From NCBI GenBank assembly GCA_963677755.1, contig OY782506.1, forward strand, positions 2,418,001-2,482,000: DNA of 64,000 nucleotides, given 5' to 3'. A program made the translations under genes and the position numbers. Shown here piece after piece: positions 7,826 to 16,386 of this stretch; positions within the stretch are counted from its first letter, which is position 1; every line of letters starts with the position of its first letter. This stretch comes from JAIOSF01 sp963677755. Its GTDB lineage: Bacteria > Campylobacterota > Campylobacteria > Campylobacterales > Arcobacteraceae. The notes beneath the pieces were generated by a model. The model was not told the DNA's origin. It worked only from the letters and a program-made list of their open reading frames with translations, and did not search any database.

Positions 7826-9772
7826 CTATTGTACAAAAATAGTTGGTACTATCATTGGATATTTTCTATATTTTCTTATACAATGTTTTCTTACTACTTT
7901 TCTTAGCTCTTCTTCAACAGCTCTTGTATTTTGTAAGATTCCTTCTTTCATATGTTCTAAGAAGTGCTCTAAAATATCTTCTATCTCTTTTGCAAAATGT
8001 TTTTCTTGTTTAGAGTCAACCATTCCAAATGAACTTACTCTTGCTGGTCCTACAATTTTTCTGTCATTTTCATTGATTTGTGCTACTATCATAATAACAC
8101 CTTCATTTGCCATTGTTTGTCTGTCAATAACAACATCATCACCAATTTTTCTATTTCTTTGATTATCAATGTATGTTTTTCCTGTTTTAACAGTTTTTAT
8201 TTTTTTAAGATATTTTGGAGATATTTCAACTTGCTCACCATCACTTAATATGTGAGTATTTCTTTCTAGTACTCCACAGTCTATACCTGTTTGTATATGT
8301 CTTACAACATGGTTATATTCACCATGTACTGGTAAGAAAAATTTTGGTTTACAAAGTCTTAACATAAGTTTTTGTTCCTCTTGTGCAGCATGACCAGAAA
8401 CATGAATATCTGTATAGTTTTGATATGCTACATGTGCACCAGCTTTTTGTATTTGGTTAATGATTTCAGATACACTTGCTTCATTCCCAGGGATTGCTTT
8501 TGCTGACAATACTATAGTATCTTCTGGTTTTATTTTAATATGTCTATGTTCATGTATGGACATTCTAAACAAGGCACTCATTGGCTCACCTTGACTTCCT
8601 GTTGTTACTATTAAAACCTCTTTATCTAAATGTTTATTTACCTCATGAGCATCAATAAATTTATCTTTAGGAAATTTTAAATATCCAAGACTAAGTGCTA
8701 TCTCAAGGTTTTTTTCCATACTTCTACCAATAACACAAACTTTTCTTCCATGATCAAGTCCACATTGTATTGCTTGTGCTACACGATGAAGGTTTGAGCT
8801 AAATGTAGACATTATAATTCTCCCTTTTGCAGAAGAAAAAATTCGCTCAAAAGTTGGTCCTACTGTTTTTTCAGTTTTTGTAAACCCTGGTGAATGTGAG
8901 TTTGTACTATCACTTAAAAGTGCCATAACACCTTTTTCACCATAATATGCAAGTCTGTGTAAATCAGCAGGATATCCATCTACAGGTGTATGATCTATTT
9001 TAAAATCTCCTGTGTGTATGATTGTTCCAGCTTCTGTTGTAATTGCTAAAGATGAACTATCTATAATAGAATGAGTCATATGCATCCATTCAACTTCAAA
9101 CTCCCCTATTTTGATAGGTTTTCTTTTTTGAACTGCTCTGAAGTAACTTCTGTGTTGTTTCATTTTATGTTCATCAAATTTCGAACCAATTGATTCTAAA
9201 GGTAAAGATGTACCATAAATTGGAACTTGAAGCTCTTTAAAAATATATGGCATAGCACCAATATGGTCTTCATGAGAGTGAGTGATACAAATAGCAGTTA
9301 TTTTACTTCTTATTTGTCTTACATATGTAAAGTCTGGTATAAGAATATCAACACCATGCATAGAATCATCAGGAAAACTCATCCCTACATCTATAATAAT
9401 AGCACTCTTATCAGTTTCTATTACCATCATATTTCCACCAATCTCGCCTAATCCACCAAGTGGAGTTACTTTGATACTAGCTTCTGTTTTAAGATTGAGT
9501 TTATTGTGTGGATTCAGTCTCTCTTTTTGAATTCTTTCATTTGTTTCAAATGCTTTTTTAAGATCATTTGTCCATCCATTTCCACTTACAGGTGGTTTTT
9601 TCTTTTGAGATACAGTTTTACCTTTTTGATTTTGTTTTTCTGGAGGATTTTGTCTTCCCCCCTCTTTTTTTTGAGTTATCTCTTTTTTTGGTTCACTATT
9701 TGTTTCTTGTGGAGTATTATTAATAGCTGATTGTAATGTTTCAGTTGTTTGTGTAACTTTCGTTTCTTCCAT
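7826..9772 (-). CDS. rnj: Ribonuclease J
   Basis: RNase J is the 5'-3' exo- and endoribonuclease that carries bulk mRNA decay in Campylobacterota. The metallo-beta-lactamase motif HSHEDH is at residues 165-170, and the beta-CASP region and C-terminal domain follow, for 648 residues in all. The first 95 or so residues are a low-complexity, Lys/Gln/Pro-rich extension, as known for Helicobacter RNase J. The start overlaps the 3' end of rsmA by 32 bases. The rsmA-rnj order is conserved in this phylum. Confidence 0.95.
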   Translation of the reverse strand: MEETKVTQTTETLQSAINNTPQETNSEPKKEITQKKEGGRQNPPEKQNQKGKTVSQKKKPPVSGNGWTNDLKKAFETNERIQKERLNPHNKLNLKTEASIKVTPLGGLGEIGGNMMVIETDKSAIIIDVGMSFPDDSMHGVDILIPDFTYVRQIRSKITAICITHSHEDHIGAMPYIFKELQVPIYGTSLPLESIGSKFDEHKMKQHRSYFRAVQKRKPIKIGEFEVEWMHMTHSIIDSSSLAITTEAGTIIHTGDFKIDHTPVDGYPADLHRLAYYGEKGVMALLSDSTNSHSPGFTKTEKTVGPTFERIFSSAKGRIIMSTFSSNLHRVAQAIQCGLDHGRKVCVIGRSMEKNLEIALSLGYLKFPKDKFIDAHEVNKHLDKEVLIVTTGSQGEPMSALFRMSIHEHRHIKIKPEDTIVLSAKAIPGNEASVSEIINQIQKAGAHVAYQNYTDIHVSGHAAQEEQKLMLRLCKPKFFLPVHGEYNHVVRHIQTGIDCGVLERNTHILSDGEQVEISPKYLKKIKTVKTGKTYIDNQRNRKIGDDVVIDRQTMANEGVIMIVAQINENDRKIVGPARVSSFGMVDSKQEKHFAKEIEDILEHFLEHMKEGILQNTRAVEEELRKVVRKHCIRKYRKYPMIVPTIFVQ

Positions 9773-10556
9773 TTTGTTTTACCTTTGTATAAATATGGCT
9801 ATACAAAGATGCTTCAACTTCATGAGGTCTTGCAGATTCTTTTATATTAAGTTCATTAAAAATTGAGTTTATCATCTCTTTTCTATATGCAGAAAAAAGA
9901 TTTTTACTTAATTTTTTTCTTGGCTGGGAAAAACACACTTTTAAAAATTTGTTAAAATCAAAATCAAGTTCTTTATTCATATCTTTTTGAATATAAATAA
10001 CGCTTGAATCAACCTTTGGTGGTGGATCAAAACTTTCAGGAGGTACAACAATCAGTGTTCCTACCTCTTTTGAGATTAATTGTGTTATTACACTCAAGCT
10101 GGAGTATTCTTTATCTCCACACTTTGCTGTAAATTTATCCGCAACTTCTTTTTGTATCATAACAATAATATGCTCACAATTCTTATCGTTAAATGAATTT
10201 AATATAATGTTTGTCGCTATATAATAAGGTAGGTTTGCTATTAAGTCATATCTACTATTATATAATGATGAGTTTTCGTTCCACTTCTCTAAAACATCAC
10301 CTAATATGATCTCTAGTTTATTGGACTCTAACTCATCTGAAAACTCGGTTTGCAATATAGAGTATAAGTCTCTATCAACCTCATAGGCTGTTACATCTTT
10401 GCACTTGACAAGTTTTTTTGTCAAATCACCTAATCCAGGCCCAATCTCCACAATATGGTTATTGTTATGGGGCATCGATTGGATGATTTTTATCAATACT
10501 TGTTCATCTTTTAAAAAATTTTGTCCAAATTTTTTTTTTGCTTTAATGTTTTTCAT
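9741..10556 (-). CDS. rsmA: 16S rRNA (A1518/A1519) dimethyltransferase
   Basis: RsmA (KsgA) dimethylates two adenines near the 3' end of 16S rRNA. Signatures are FGQNFLKD at the N-terminus, the SAM-binding VEIGPGLGDLT and the catalytic NLPYYI, followed by SSV in the target-binding part. At 271 residues it is full length. It leads the rsmA-rnj-rluB-rarA transcript; the 32-base overlap with rnj implies translational coupling. Confidence 0.96.
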   Translation of the reverse strand: MKNIKAKKKFGQNFLKDEQVLIKIIQSMPHNNNHIVEIGPGLGDLTKKLVKCKDVTAYEVDRDLYSILQTEFSDELESNKLEIILGDVLEKWNENSSLYNSRYDLIANLPYYIATNIILNSFNDKNCEHIIVMIQKEVADKFTAKCGDKEYSSLSVITQLISKEVGTLIVVPPESFDPPPKVDSSVIYIQKDMNKELDFDFNKFLKVCFSQPRKKLSKNLFSAYRKEMINSIFNELNIKESARPHEVEASLYSHIYTKVKQNGRNESYTNN

Positions 10557-10611
10557 AATATTAAGTAAAGTTTAGCAAATTTATACTTACAAAAAGGTAA
10601 TAAAATTTTTT

Positions 10612-10617
10612 ATTATA
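10612..10617 (-). promoter_or_regulatory. Possible -10 element for rsmA
   Basis: TATAAT on the minus strand lies about 55 bases before the rsmA start in a very AT-rich gap. The gap also carries the divergent hisF promoter. Confidence 0.4.
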
Positions 10618-10672
10618 CTTATTTGTAATTACTCCTTATTATTGTTATATCTATATATTTGTATTGATTTGG

Positions 10673-10678
10673 TATAAT
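10673..10678 (+). promoter_or_regulatory. -10 element of hisF
   Basis: TATAAT preceded by a TTTGG stretch lies 31 bases before the hisF ATG, with AGGA as ribosome site at about 10701. No good -35 is visible, as usual for this phylum. Confidence 0.55.
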
Positions 10679-10708
10679 GAGAAGAAATAAGCAATAAGTA
10701 GGAAAAAG

Positions 10709-11470
10709 ATGAGTTATTTTGCAAAAAGAATTATACCGTGTTTAGATGTTGATAATGGTAGAGTTGTAAAAGGTATAAACTTTGTAGGGTTAAGAGATGC
10801 AGGAGATCCTGTAGAAGTTGCAAAGAGATATAACCAAGAGGGTGCCGATGAGATAACATTTCTTGATATTGGTGCATCACATGAAGGGAGAGATACTATT
10901 GTCGATGTAGTTAAAAAAGTTGCTCAAGAAGTTTTTATCCCTTTAACTGTTGGTGGAGGTATTCGTAAACTTGAAGATATTTATAATCTTTTAAATGTAG
11001 GATGTGATAAAGTAAGCATCAACAGTAGTGCCGTAACAAATCCAGACTTTATCAATCAAGCTGCAAAGAGATTTGGTAGTCAATGTGTAGTTGTGGCAAT
11101 TGATGTTAAAAAAGTACAAGATGGTACTTATCATGTTTTTGTTAAAGGTGGTAGAGAAGATACTGGACTTGATGCATTACAATGGGCAAAAGAGGTTTAT
11201 AATAGAGGTGCAGGTGAAATACTATTAACCTCAATGGATGCAGATGGAACGAAAGCAGGATTTGAAACAAATATCACTTCTCAAATAAGTAAAGCAGTTG
11301 AGATACCTGTTATTGCTTCAGGAGGTGCAGGGACTATGGAGCATATTAAAGATGCTTTTTTGTGTGGAGCAGAAGCTGCATTAGCCGCATCTATTTTTCA
11401 CTTTAAAGAGATAGATATTATGGATTTAAAAAGATACCTATCTATAAATAATATTCCAGTTAGGTTATAA
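10709..11470 (+). CDS. hisF: Imidazole glycerol phosphate synthase cyclase subunit
   Basis: HisF uses ammonia from HisH to close the imidazole ring, giving imidazole glycerol phosphate and AICAR for histidine and purine synthesis. The (beta/alpha)8 barrel shows both catalytic aspartates, in IPCLDVDNGRVVKG and VVVAIDVKK, and the phosphate-binding glycine loops TVGGGI and ASGGAG. It has the normal 253 residues. No other his gene is nearby. A nucleoside phosphorylase-like gene follows after 2 bases. Confidence 0.96.
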   Translation: MSYFAKRIIPCLDVDNGRVVKGINFVGLRDAGDPVEVAKRYNQEGADEITFLDIGASHEGRDTIVDVVKKVAQEVFIPLTVGGGIRKLEDIYNLLNVGCDKVSINSSAVTNPDFINQAAKRFGSQCVVVAIDVKKVQDGTYHVFVKGGREDTGLDALQWAKEVYNRGAGEILLTSMDADGTKAGFETNITSQISKAVEIPVIASGGAGTMEHIKDAFLCGAEAALAASIFHFKEIDIMDLKRYLSINNIPVRL

Positions 11471-11472
11471 TA

Positions 11473-12015
11473 GTGATAGTATGTGCTGGGAATAATGAGA
11501 CTTTTTCTTTTGCAACTCCAATAGGGGTAGGGCTCATTGATAGTGCTATTAATTTAACAAGATTATGTTTATTTGATAAACCAGAATATATCTTATTTAT
11601 AGGGAGTGCTGGAAGTTATGGGAAGTATGATATTTTTGATATTGTTGAAAGTTCAAATGGATCTAATATAGAGTTGTCATTTTTTCAAGACAATTCCTAT
11701 ACACCTATAGATAATATAGTAAAATGTGAGGATAAAAAACTCCCTAGTCAAACTATTGTTAACTCTTCTAATTATATTTCTATAAATAGTGAAATTACAA
11801 AAGAATATTTGCAATATGGTATTGGAATTGAGAATATGGAATTTTATTCTGTAGTTAAAATTGCCAAAGAATTTGATATAGATGTGAGGGGAATTTTTGT
11901 AGTAACAAATTACACAAATAAAGATGCACATAAAGACTTTATATCAAATCATGATAAAGCAATGAATATTTTAGTTAACTATTTAGAAGAGAAAAATATT
12001 ATAATAAAAAATTAA
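11473..12015 (+). CDS. Nucleoside phosphorylase superfamily protein
   Basis: This 180-residue protein resembles the purine nucleoside phosphorylase / MTA-SAH nucleosidase fold. It has a glycine-rich FIGSAGSYG phosphate or ribose loop, a GIGIENMEFYSV segment matching the family E-M-E substrate clamp, and VVTNYTNKDAH near the end. It is short beside typical members of 230 or more residues. The start is GTG, 2 bases after hisF, so it is likely co-transcribed. The substrate is unknown. Confidence 0.72.
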   Translation: MIVCAGNNETFSFATPIGVGLIDSAINLTRLCLFDKPEYILFIGSAGSYGKYDIFDIVESSNGSNIELSFFQDNSYTPIDNIVKCEDKKLPSQTIVNSSNYISINSEITKEYLQYGIGIENMEFYSVVKIAKEFDIDVRGIFVVTNYTNKDAHKDFISNHDKAMNILVNYLEEKNIIIKN

Positions 12016-12017
12016 AT

Positions 12018-12033
12018 TGTTCCACATGGAACA
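12018..12033. promoter_or_regulatory. parS-like site 2 (TGTTCCACATGGAACA)
   Basis: This 16-bp near-palindrome differs at one position from TGTTCCACGTGGAACA, a classic ParB-binding form. It sits between the stop of the preceding gene and the rlmN ribosome site, 4.2 kb from site 1. Resemblance only; binding is inferred. Confidence 0.6.
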
Positions 12034-12051
12034 GCAAAATAGAAAGGAAAA

Positions 12052-13125
12052 ATTATAAAAACGATATATGATTATTCATCAAAAGAGTTAAAAGAGTTAA
12101 TAAAGCCATCATTTCGTGCTAAACAGATATATAATTGGCTATATAAAAATTATGCAACAACTTATGAAGAGATGAAAAATATTCCAAATAACCTTAAAGA
12201 TCAACTCAAAGAAAACTATCCTATTGATATTGCAAAAATAGTTCGTATTGAGGAAAGTTCTGATGGAACAAAAAAGTATCTTTTTGAATTTAGAGATGGT
12301 AAAACAGCAGAAGCTGTGCTCCTCTTAATGAAAGAAAAACAAAAAGACAAAGAGGGAAATATTACAAAAAGTGAGCAATATACTTTTTGTATCTCAAGTC
12401 AAGTTGGGTGTAAAGTAGGGTGTAGTTTTTGTCTTACTGCTAAAGGTGGGTTTGTACGAGATTTAACAGCAGGAGAGATTGCAACACAAATAGTATACTT
12501 AAAAAAAGAAAATAATATAGCACATAATAAAGCTGTTAATATAGTATATATGGGGATGGGAGAACCACTAGATAACTTTGATAACCTTGTAGATGCAATT
12601 AAAATAATAGCAGATGAAGATGGTTTATCAATAAGCACAAGAAGGCAAACAATCTCAACAAGTGGAATAAGTACAAAAATTGAAAAACTAGGAAGTTTAA
12701 ACTTAGGTGTGCAATTAGCTATATCATTACATGCTGTTGATGATGAATTAAGAAGTGAACTTATACCTATGAATAAAGCTTATAATATAAACTCTATAAT
12801 CGAAGCAGTAAAAAAATTTCCAGTAGATACAAGAAAGAAAGTGATGTTTGAATATCTTGTAATTAAAGATAAAAATGATGATATAAAATCAGCAGATAAA
12901 CTAGTAAAACTGCTCAATGGTATAGATGCAAAAGTAAATTTAATATTTTTTAATCCATTTGAGGGAACAAATTATGAGCGACCATCAAATAATAGTATGG
13001 CAAAGTTTAAAGATTATCTTTTAAGTAAAGGTTTAATGTGTACAATAAGAGAGTCAAAAGGGATTGATATTAGTGCTGCATGTGGACAATTAAAAGAAAA
13101 AGTAAAAGATGAAATAACAGAATAA
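12052..13125 (+). CDS. rlmN: 23S rRNA/tRNA A2 methyltransferase RlmN, non-ATG start
   Basis: RlmN is a radical SAM enzyme that methylates C2 of A2503 in 23S rRNA and A37 of some tRNAs. The CxxxCxxC cluster (C120, C124, C127 from this start) lies in VGCKVGCSFC, and the catalytic C-terminal Cys is in AACGQL. The first ATG (12172) would remove about 40 residues including the conserved FRAKQIYNWLY helix. The frame has a stop at 12040-12042 and no ATG, GTG or TTG before that helix. AAGGAAA at 12044-12050 points to ATT at 12052 or ATA at 12055 as start. Length would be about 357 residues, normal for the family. Confidence 0.88.
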   Translation: MIKTIYDYSSKELKELIKPSFRAKQIYNWLYKNYATTYEEMKNIPNNLKDQLKENYPIDIAKIVRIEESSDGTKKYLFEFRDGKTAEAVLLLMKEKQKDKEGNITKSEQYTFCISSQVGCKVGCSFCLTAKGGFVRDLTAGEIATQIVYLKKENNIAHNKAVNIVYMGMGEPLDNFDNLVDAIKIIADEDGLSISTRRQTISTSGISTKIEKLGSLNLGVQLAISLHAVDDELRSELIPMNKAYNINSIIEAVKKFPVDTRKKVMFEYLVIKDKNDDIKSADKLVKLLNGIDAKVNLIFFNPFEGTNYERPSNNSMAKFKDYLLSKGLMCTIRESKGIDISAACGQLKEKVKDEITE

Positions 13126-13163
13126 AGTGAAGTGATAAAAGGATTAAATTTGAAAGGTTTAGC

Positions 13164-13259
13164 ATGGGAACAGTTGATATAATAATGGTAGTATTCTTAG
13201 GAATAGTATTGGTTGGTGGAATAGCAGGATTTTTTATTTATAACAATAAAGAGGAATAA
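13164..13259 (+). CDS. 31-residue single-pass membrane protein
   Basis: A very small gene: ATG, 31 codons, TAA, preceded by GAAAGG. The product starts MGTVDIIMVV, has one hydrophobic helix (about residues 6-26) with a GGIAGFF stretch, and ends in the charged tail YNNKEE. As I recall, Campylobacter jejuni has a small hydrophobic protein gene just after rlmN, so this may be a conserved member. Function unknown. A gap of 5 bases separates it from the next small membrane gene. Confidence 0.65.
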   Translation: MGTVDIIMVVFLGIVLVGGIAGFFIYNNKEE

Positions 13260-13264
13260 TTCGT

Positions 13265-13483
13265 ATGGAAGGCAAAAAACTTTATGAGAAAAAAGCTTTT
13301 GTTTATATAGTTCAAGTTGTTACGGTACTTTTAATCATTTTTTCATACTTAGATTTAGTTTTAAAACTAATGTTAGCAGTGGGTTATTTTATGCTTTTTA
13401 GACAAGAAAGATGGCATAAACATCTTCTTATAATGCTTGTGATGATAGGTATACTTTTTATCTCATCTCATATCTATATATGA
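13265..13483 (+). CDS. Small two-helix membrane protein
   Basis: The 72-residue product has two hydrophobic helices (about residues 11-45 and 52-70) split by a basic FRQERWHKH loop, so both ends are likely on the same side of the membrane. It follows the 31-residue gene closely and precedes kdsD by 50 bases. I do not recognise a family. The tight spacing and normal composition suggest a real gene. Confidence 0.65.
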   Translation: MEGKKLYEKKAFVYIVQVVTVLLIIFSYLDLVLKLMLAVGYFMLFRQERWHKHLLIMLVMIGILFISSHIYI

Positions 13484-13496
13484 AGTAAAAATATGA

Positions 13497-13502
13497 TATT
13501 AT
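13497..13502 (+). promoter_or_regulatory. Possible -10 element of kdsD
   Basis: TATTAT preceded by TGA lies 32 bases before the kdsD ATG, in the gap after the small membrane gene. The ribosome site is AGGGAAGAG. Confidence 0.35.
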
Positions 13503-13533
13503 AAAAGAATTATATAGAAATAGGGAAGAGACA

Positions 13534-14481
13534 ATGGATATAGAAAAAATTGCAAAAGAAGTATTTGAACTAGAAGCAAAAGAGATAAAAAATTTATCAA
13601 CTCATTTAACAGATGATTTTGAAAAAGCAATTAATGCAGTATTAAATACAGCAGGAAAATTTATAATTTCAGGGATGGGAAAGTCAGGTCTTATCGGAAA
13701 AAAGATAGCCGCTACACTTGCAAGTACAGGAACGCCAAGTTTTTTCTTACATCCAGGTGAAGCATATCATGGAGATTTAGGGATGATTGAAAAAGATGAT
13801 ATAGTTCTACTTATTTCTAACTCTGGTGAAACAGATGAAGTATTAAAACTGATTCCTTTTTTAAAAGTGCAAGGAAATACAACTATCTCAATGAGTGGAA
13901 ATCCAAACTCAACATTAGCACAGAATACAAACTATCATTTAAATGTAGCAGTTGAGAATGAAGCATGCCCTTTACAATTAGCACCTACGAGTTCTACTAC
14001 TGCAACTTTAGTGATGGGAGATGCTATTGCCGTTGCTCTAATGAAGTTAAGAGATTTTAAAGATGAAAACTTTGCAAAATTTCACCCTGGTGGTAGTTTG
14101 GGAAGAAGGTTATTAACAAAAATAGAAAATGTAATGAAAAAAGATAATTTACCAATTATTTCTGATGATACTGATGTAAAAGAGATTATTCATAAAATTA
14201 CAGATGGTAAATGTGGCTTAGTTGTAATCCTTAAAAATAATACAATAGAAGGTATTATAACGGATGGTGATATACGAAGATTGATGGAAGAGCAAGAAGA
14301 AAACTTCTTTAATCTCAAAGCAAAAGATATGATGAGCTACAATCCAAAACAAGTACATAAAGAGGAAAAATTAGTAACAGCAAGTGAGATTATGAGTGAT
14401 AATAAGATTAACTCATTACTTGTTGTTGATGATAATAAAAAATTTGTTGGAATTGTACAAATGTATGATTTGGGACTATAG
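13534..14481 (+). CDS. kdsD: Arabinose-5-phosphate isomerase, KpsF/GutQ family
   Basis: This enzyme converts ribulose 5-phosphate to arabinose 5-phosphate, the first step to KDO for lipopolysaccharide. An N-terminal SIS domain (residues 25-170) has ISGMGKSGLIGKKIA and the SNSGETDE sugar-phosphate loop. FHPGGSLGRRL leads into two CBS domains (about 195-315), including GIITDGDIRR. Its 315 residues are normal. It is followed after 9 bases by a glutamine amidotransferase gene. Confidence 0.94.
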   Translation: MDIEKIAKEVFELEAKEIKNLSTHLTDDFEKAINAVLNTAGKFIISGMGKSGLIGKKIAATLASTGTPSFFLHPGEAYHGDLGMIEKDDIVLLISNSGETDEVLKLIPFLKVQGNTTISMSGNPNSTLAQNTNYHLNVAVENEACPLQLAPTSSTTATLVMGDAIAVALMKLRDFKDENFAKFHPGGSLGRRLLTKIENVMKKDNLPIISDDTDVKEIIHKITDGKCGLVVILKNNTIEGIITDGDIRRLMEEQEENFFNLKAKDMMSYNPKQVHKEEKLVTASEIMSDNKINSLLVVDDNKKFVGIVQMYDLGL

Positions 14482-14490
14482 GAGAGTTAG

Positions 14491-15060
14491 ATGATTTTAA
14501 TGATTGATAACTATGATAGTTTTACATACAATATAGTTCAATATTGTTTAGAATTGGGAGCAGATCTGAAAGTTATAAGAAATGATGAATTAACAATAGC
14601 AGAGATAAGAGAACTTAATCCAGAAAAAATTATACTCTCTCCTGGCCCTGCAACTCCAGATGATGCAGGTATTACTTTAGAAGTGATTAAAGAATTTGGA
14701 GATACTACGCCTATTTTTGGTATCTGTCTTGGACATCAAAGTATCGCACAATCTTATGGTGCAAAAGTTATAAGAGCACCTAAAATGATGCATGGAAAAA
14801 CATCTCAAATAGAAGTAATTGAAGATGATGTTATATTCAAAAATCTTCCAAGAACTATTACTGAAACACGGTACCATTCATTAACAGTAGAGAAAGAGAA
14901 TTTACCAGAAGATATTATTGTTACTTCAAAATCTTTAGATGATCAGGAGATAATGTCTCTTAAAATTAAAGATAAAGATATTTATGGAGTTCAGTTTCAT
15001 CCAGAATCTGTGATGAGTGAATATGGACATGAGATGTTGGACAATTTTCTAAAAATTTAA
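14491..15060 (+). CDS. pabA: Anthranilate/aminodeoxychorismate synthase glutamine amidotransferase
   Basis: This class I glutaminase supplies ammonia to a chorismate-using partner. It has the PGPATPDDAG oxyanion segment, the nucleophile Cys in GICLGHQSI and the catalytic His-Glu in VQFHPESV. Length is 189 residues, typical for a free subunit. The partner is probably PabB at 3829-4767, but one subunit may also serve TrpE, so pabA and trpG cannot be told apart here. It lies in a run with kdsD and a membrane protein. Confidence 0.9.
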   Translation: MILMIDNYDSFTYNIVQYCLELGADLKVIRNDELTIAEIRELNPEKIILSPGPATPDDAGITLEVIKEFGDTTPIFGICLGHQSIAQSYGAKVIRAPKMMHGKTSQIEVIEDDVIFKNLPRTITETRYHSLTVEKENLPEDIIVTSKSLDDQEIMSLKIKDKDIYGVQFHPESVMSEYGHEMLDNFLKI

Positions 15061-15069
15061 CGGATATTT

Positions 15070-16257
15070 ATGACTTTAAATAGATACAATGGAGTTTTTT
15101 TAGCACTGTTACTTTTTCATACAACAGTTTTATTGTATCTTACAAATGAATTTAGTATATCTTATAAAGAAGCACAGATTTATTTTAGTGGTGATTTCTC
15201 TCTTTTGTCAATTATAACAAATTTATCTACAAGTTTATTTGGACAAAATGATTTTGCACTGAGAACTCCTTTTCTTATCCTTTATATAGGGAGTGCGATA
15301 CTTCTTTATCTTACAACAAAAGATTATTTTAAAACAGAGTTGCAAAGAGTAATATCAAGTGCTATTTTTATGTTACTTCCAGGTATTAATAGTGCAGCAC
15401 TTTTGGTAAATGAATCAATAATTGTAGTTTTTTTTACTCTACTTTATCTGTATATATATAAGTTTAAAAAACGACATTGTTATGGATTGTTATTACTGTT
15501 TTTATTTTTAGATAATTCATTTGCAATACTATTTTTAGGTTTATTCTTCTATTCTTTAGCAAAAAAAGACAATAAATTGTTAGTAGTAACTTTAATACTT
15601 TTTGGCATCTCTATGTCTTATTTTGGATTTGAAATAGGGGGAAAGCCAAAAAGTTATCTATTAGATACTTTTGCCATATACGCAAGTATATTTTCTCCTA
15701 TGTTGTTTTTATACTTTTTTTACTCAATCTATAGAATTGGACTGAAACAAGAAAAAGATATTGTATGGTATATCTCAGCAACAGCATTAGGATTGTCACT
15801 TATTTTTTCATTACGGCAACATGTTAGAATAGAAGACTTTGCACCTTTTGTAGTTATTGCTATACCTTTAATGGTGAAACTATTTAATCATAGCTTAACT
15901 GTCCGTTTAAAAGAATTTAGAAAATTGCACTACACTATGCTTCGTATTACTTTAGGCGTATTGATTTTGAGTTTTCTTACTTTTGTATTGAACAAATATA
16001 TATATGTTTTTTTAGAAAAATCTGATAAACATTTTACACACCAATACCATATTGTAAAAGAACTTTCTCAAGAATTAAAAAAATTAAATATTAATTCTGT
16101 AAATACAGATGACTCAAAATTGGCATTAAGATTACAATTTTACGGTATTAAAAAATCAAAGAAACACTATATTAGTACAAAATTATATAATAATCGCTAT
16201 AAAGTAATAGATATAGTATATTATAATAGGATAGTAAAAAGGTATTATCTTTACTAA
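15070..16257 (+). CDS. Polytopic membrane protein, possible GT39/ArnT-like glycosyltransferase
   Basis: The 395-residue protein has about nine hydrophobic segments and a soluble C-terminal tail of about 75 residues. The first loop, with the FGQNDFALRTPFLI region and the preceding SYKEAQIYF, resembles the acidic first loop and ARxP-like motif of family 39 lipid-linked sugar transferases. It sits 9 bases after pabA/trpG and near kdsD, which fits envelope sugar work. The function is only suggested by overall likeness. Confidence 0.6.
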   Translation: MTLNRYNGVFLALLLFHTTVLLYLTNEFSISYKEAQIYFSGDFSLLSIITNLSTSLFGQNDFALRTPFLILYIGSAILLYLTTKDYFKTELQRVISSAIFMLLPGINSAALLVNESIIVVFFTLLYLYIYKFKKRHCYGLLLLFLFLDNSFAILFLGLFFYSLAKKDNKLLVVTLILFGISMSYFGFEIGGKPKSYLLDTFAIYASIFSPMLFLYFFYSIYRIGLKQEKDIVWYISATALGLSLIFSLRQHVRIEDFAPFVVIAIPLMVKLFNHSLTVRLKEFRKLHYTMLRITLGVLILSFLTFVLNKYIYVFLEKSDKHFTHQYHIVKELSQELKKLNINSVNTDDSKLALRLQFYGIKKSKKHYISTKLYNNRYKVIDIVYYNRIVKRYYLY

Positions 16258-16268
16258 GGAGTAAGTTT

Positions 16269-16326
16269 AAAAGTGTTACTAAAATAAACACTTATTTATC
16301 GTTAAAAATAAAAAGTGTTACTTTTT
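16269..16326 (+). terminator. Repeat-bearing hairpin region before aclB
   Basis: The 12-mer AAAAGTGTTACT occurs twice (16269-16280 and 16311-16322). AACACTT at 16287-16293 can pair with the AAGTGTT of either copy. The second copy also makes a short hairpin, AAAAAGT GTT ACTTTTT (16310-16326), ending in a T run. It may end the upstream transcript or act in the acl leader. Confidence 0.35.
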
Positions 16327-16386
16327 GCAAACTTTTATCATCTCCTAGTTAAGATTATAAAATAAAAATTCTTATAAGGGGAAAGT

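Noticed and set aside
7770..12033. The palindromes as LexA/SOS boxes
   Set aside because: The Gram-positive SOS box is GAAC-N4-GTTC; here the order is GTTC-N6-GAAC, so it does not fit.
12172..13125. rlmN starting at the first ATG
   Set aside because: It would delete a conserved N-terminal helix that is clearly encoded upstream in frame.
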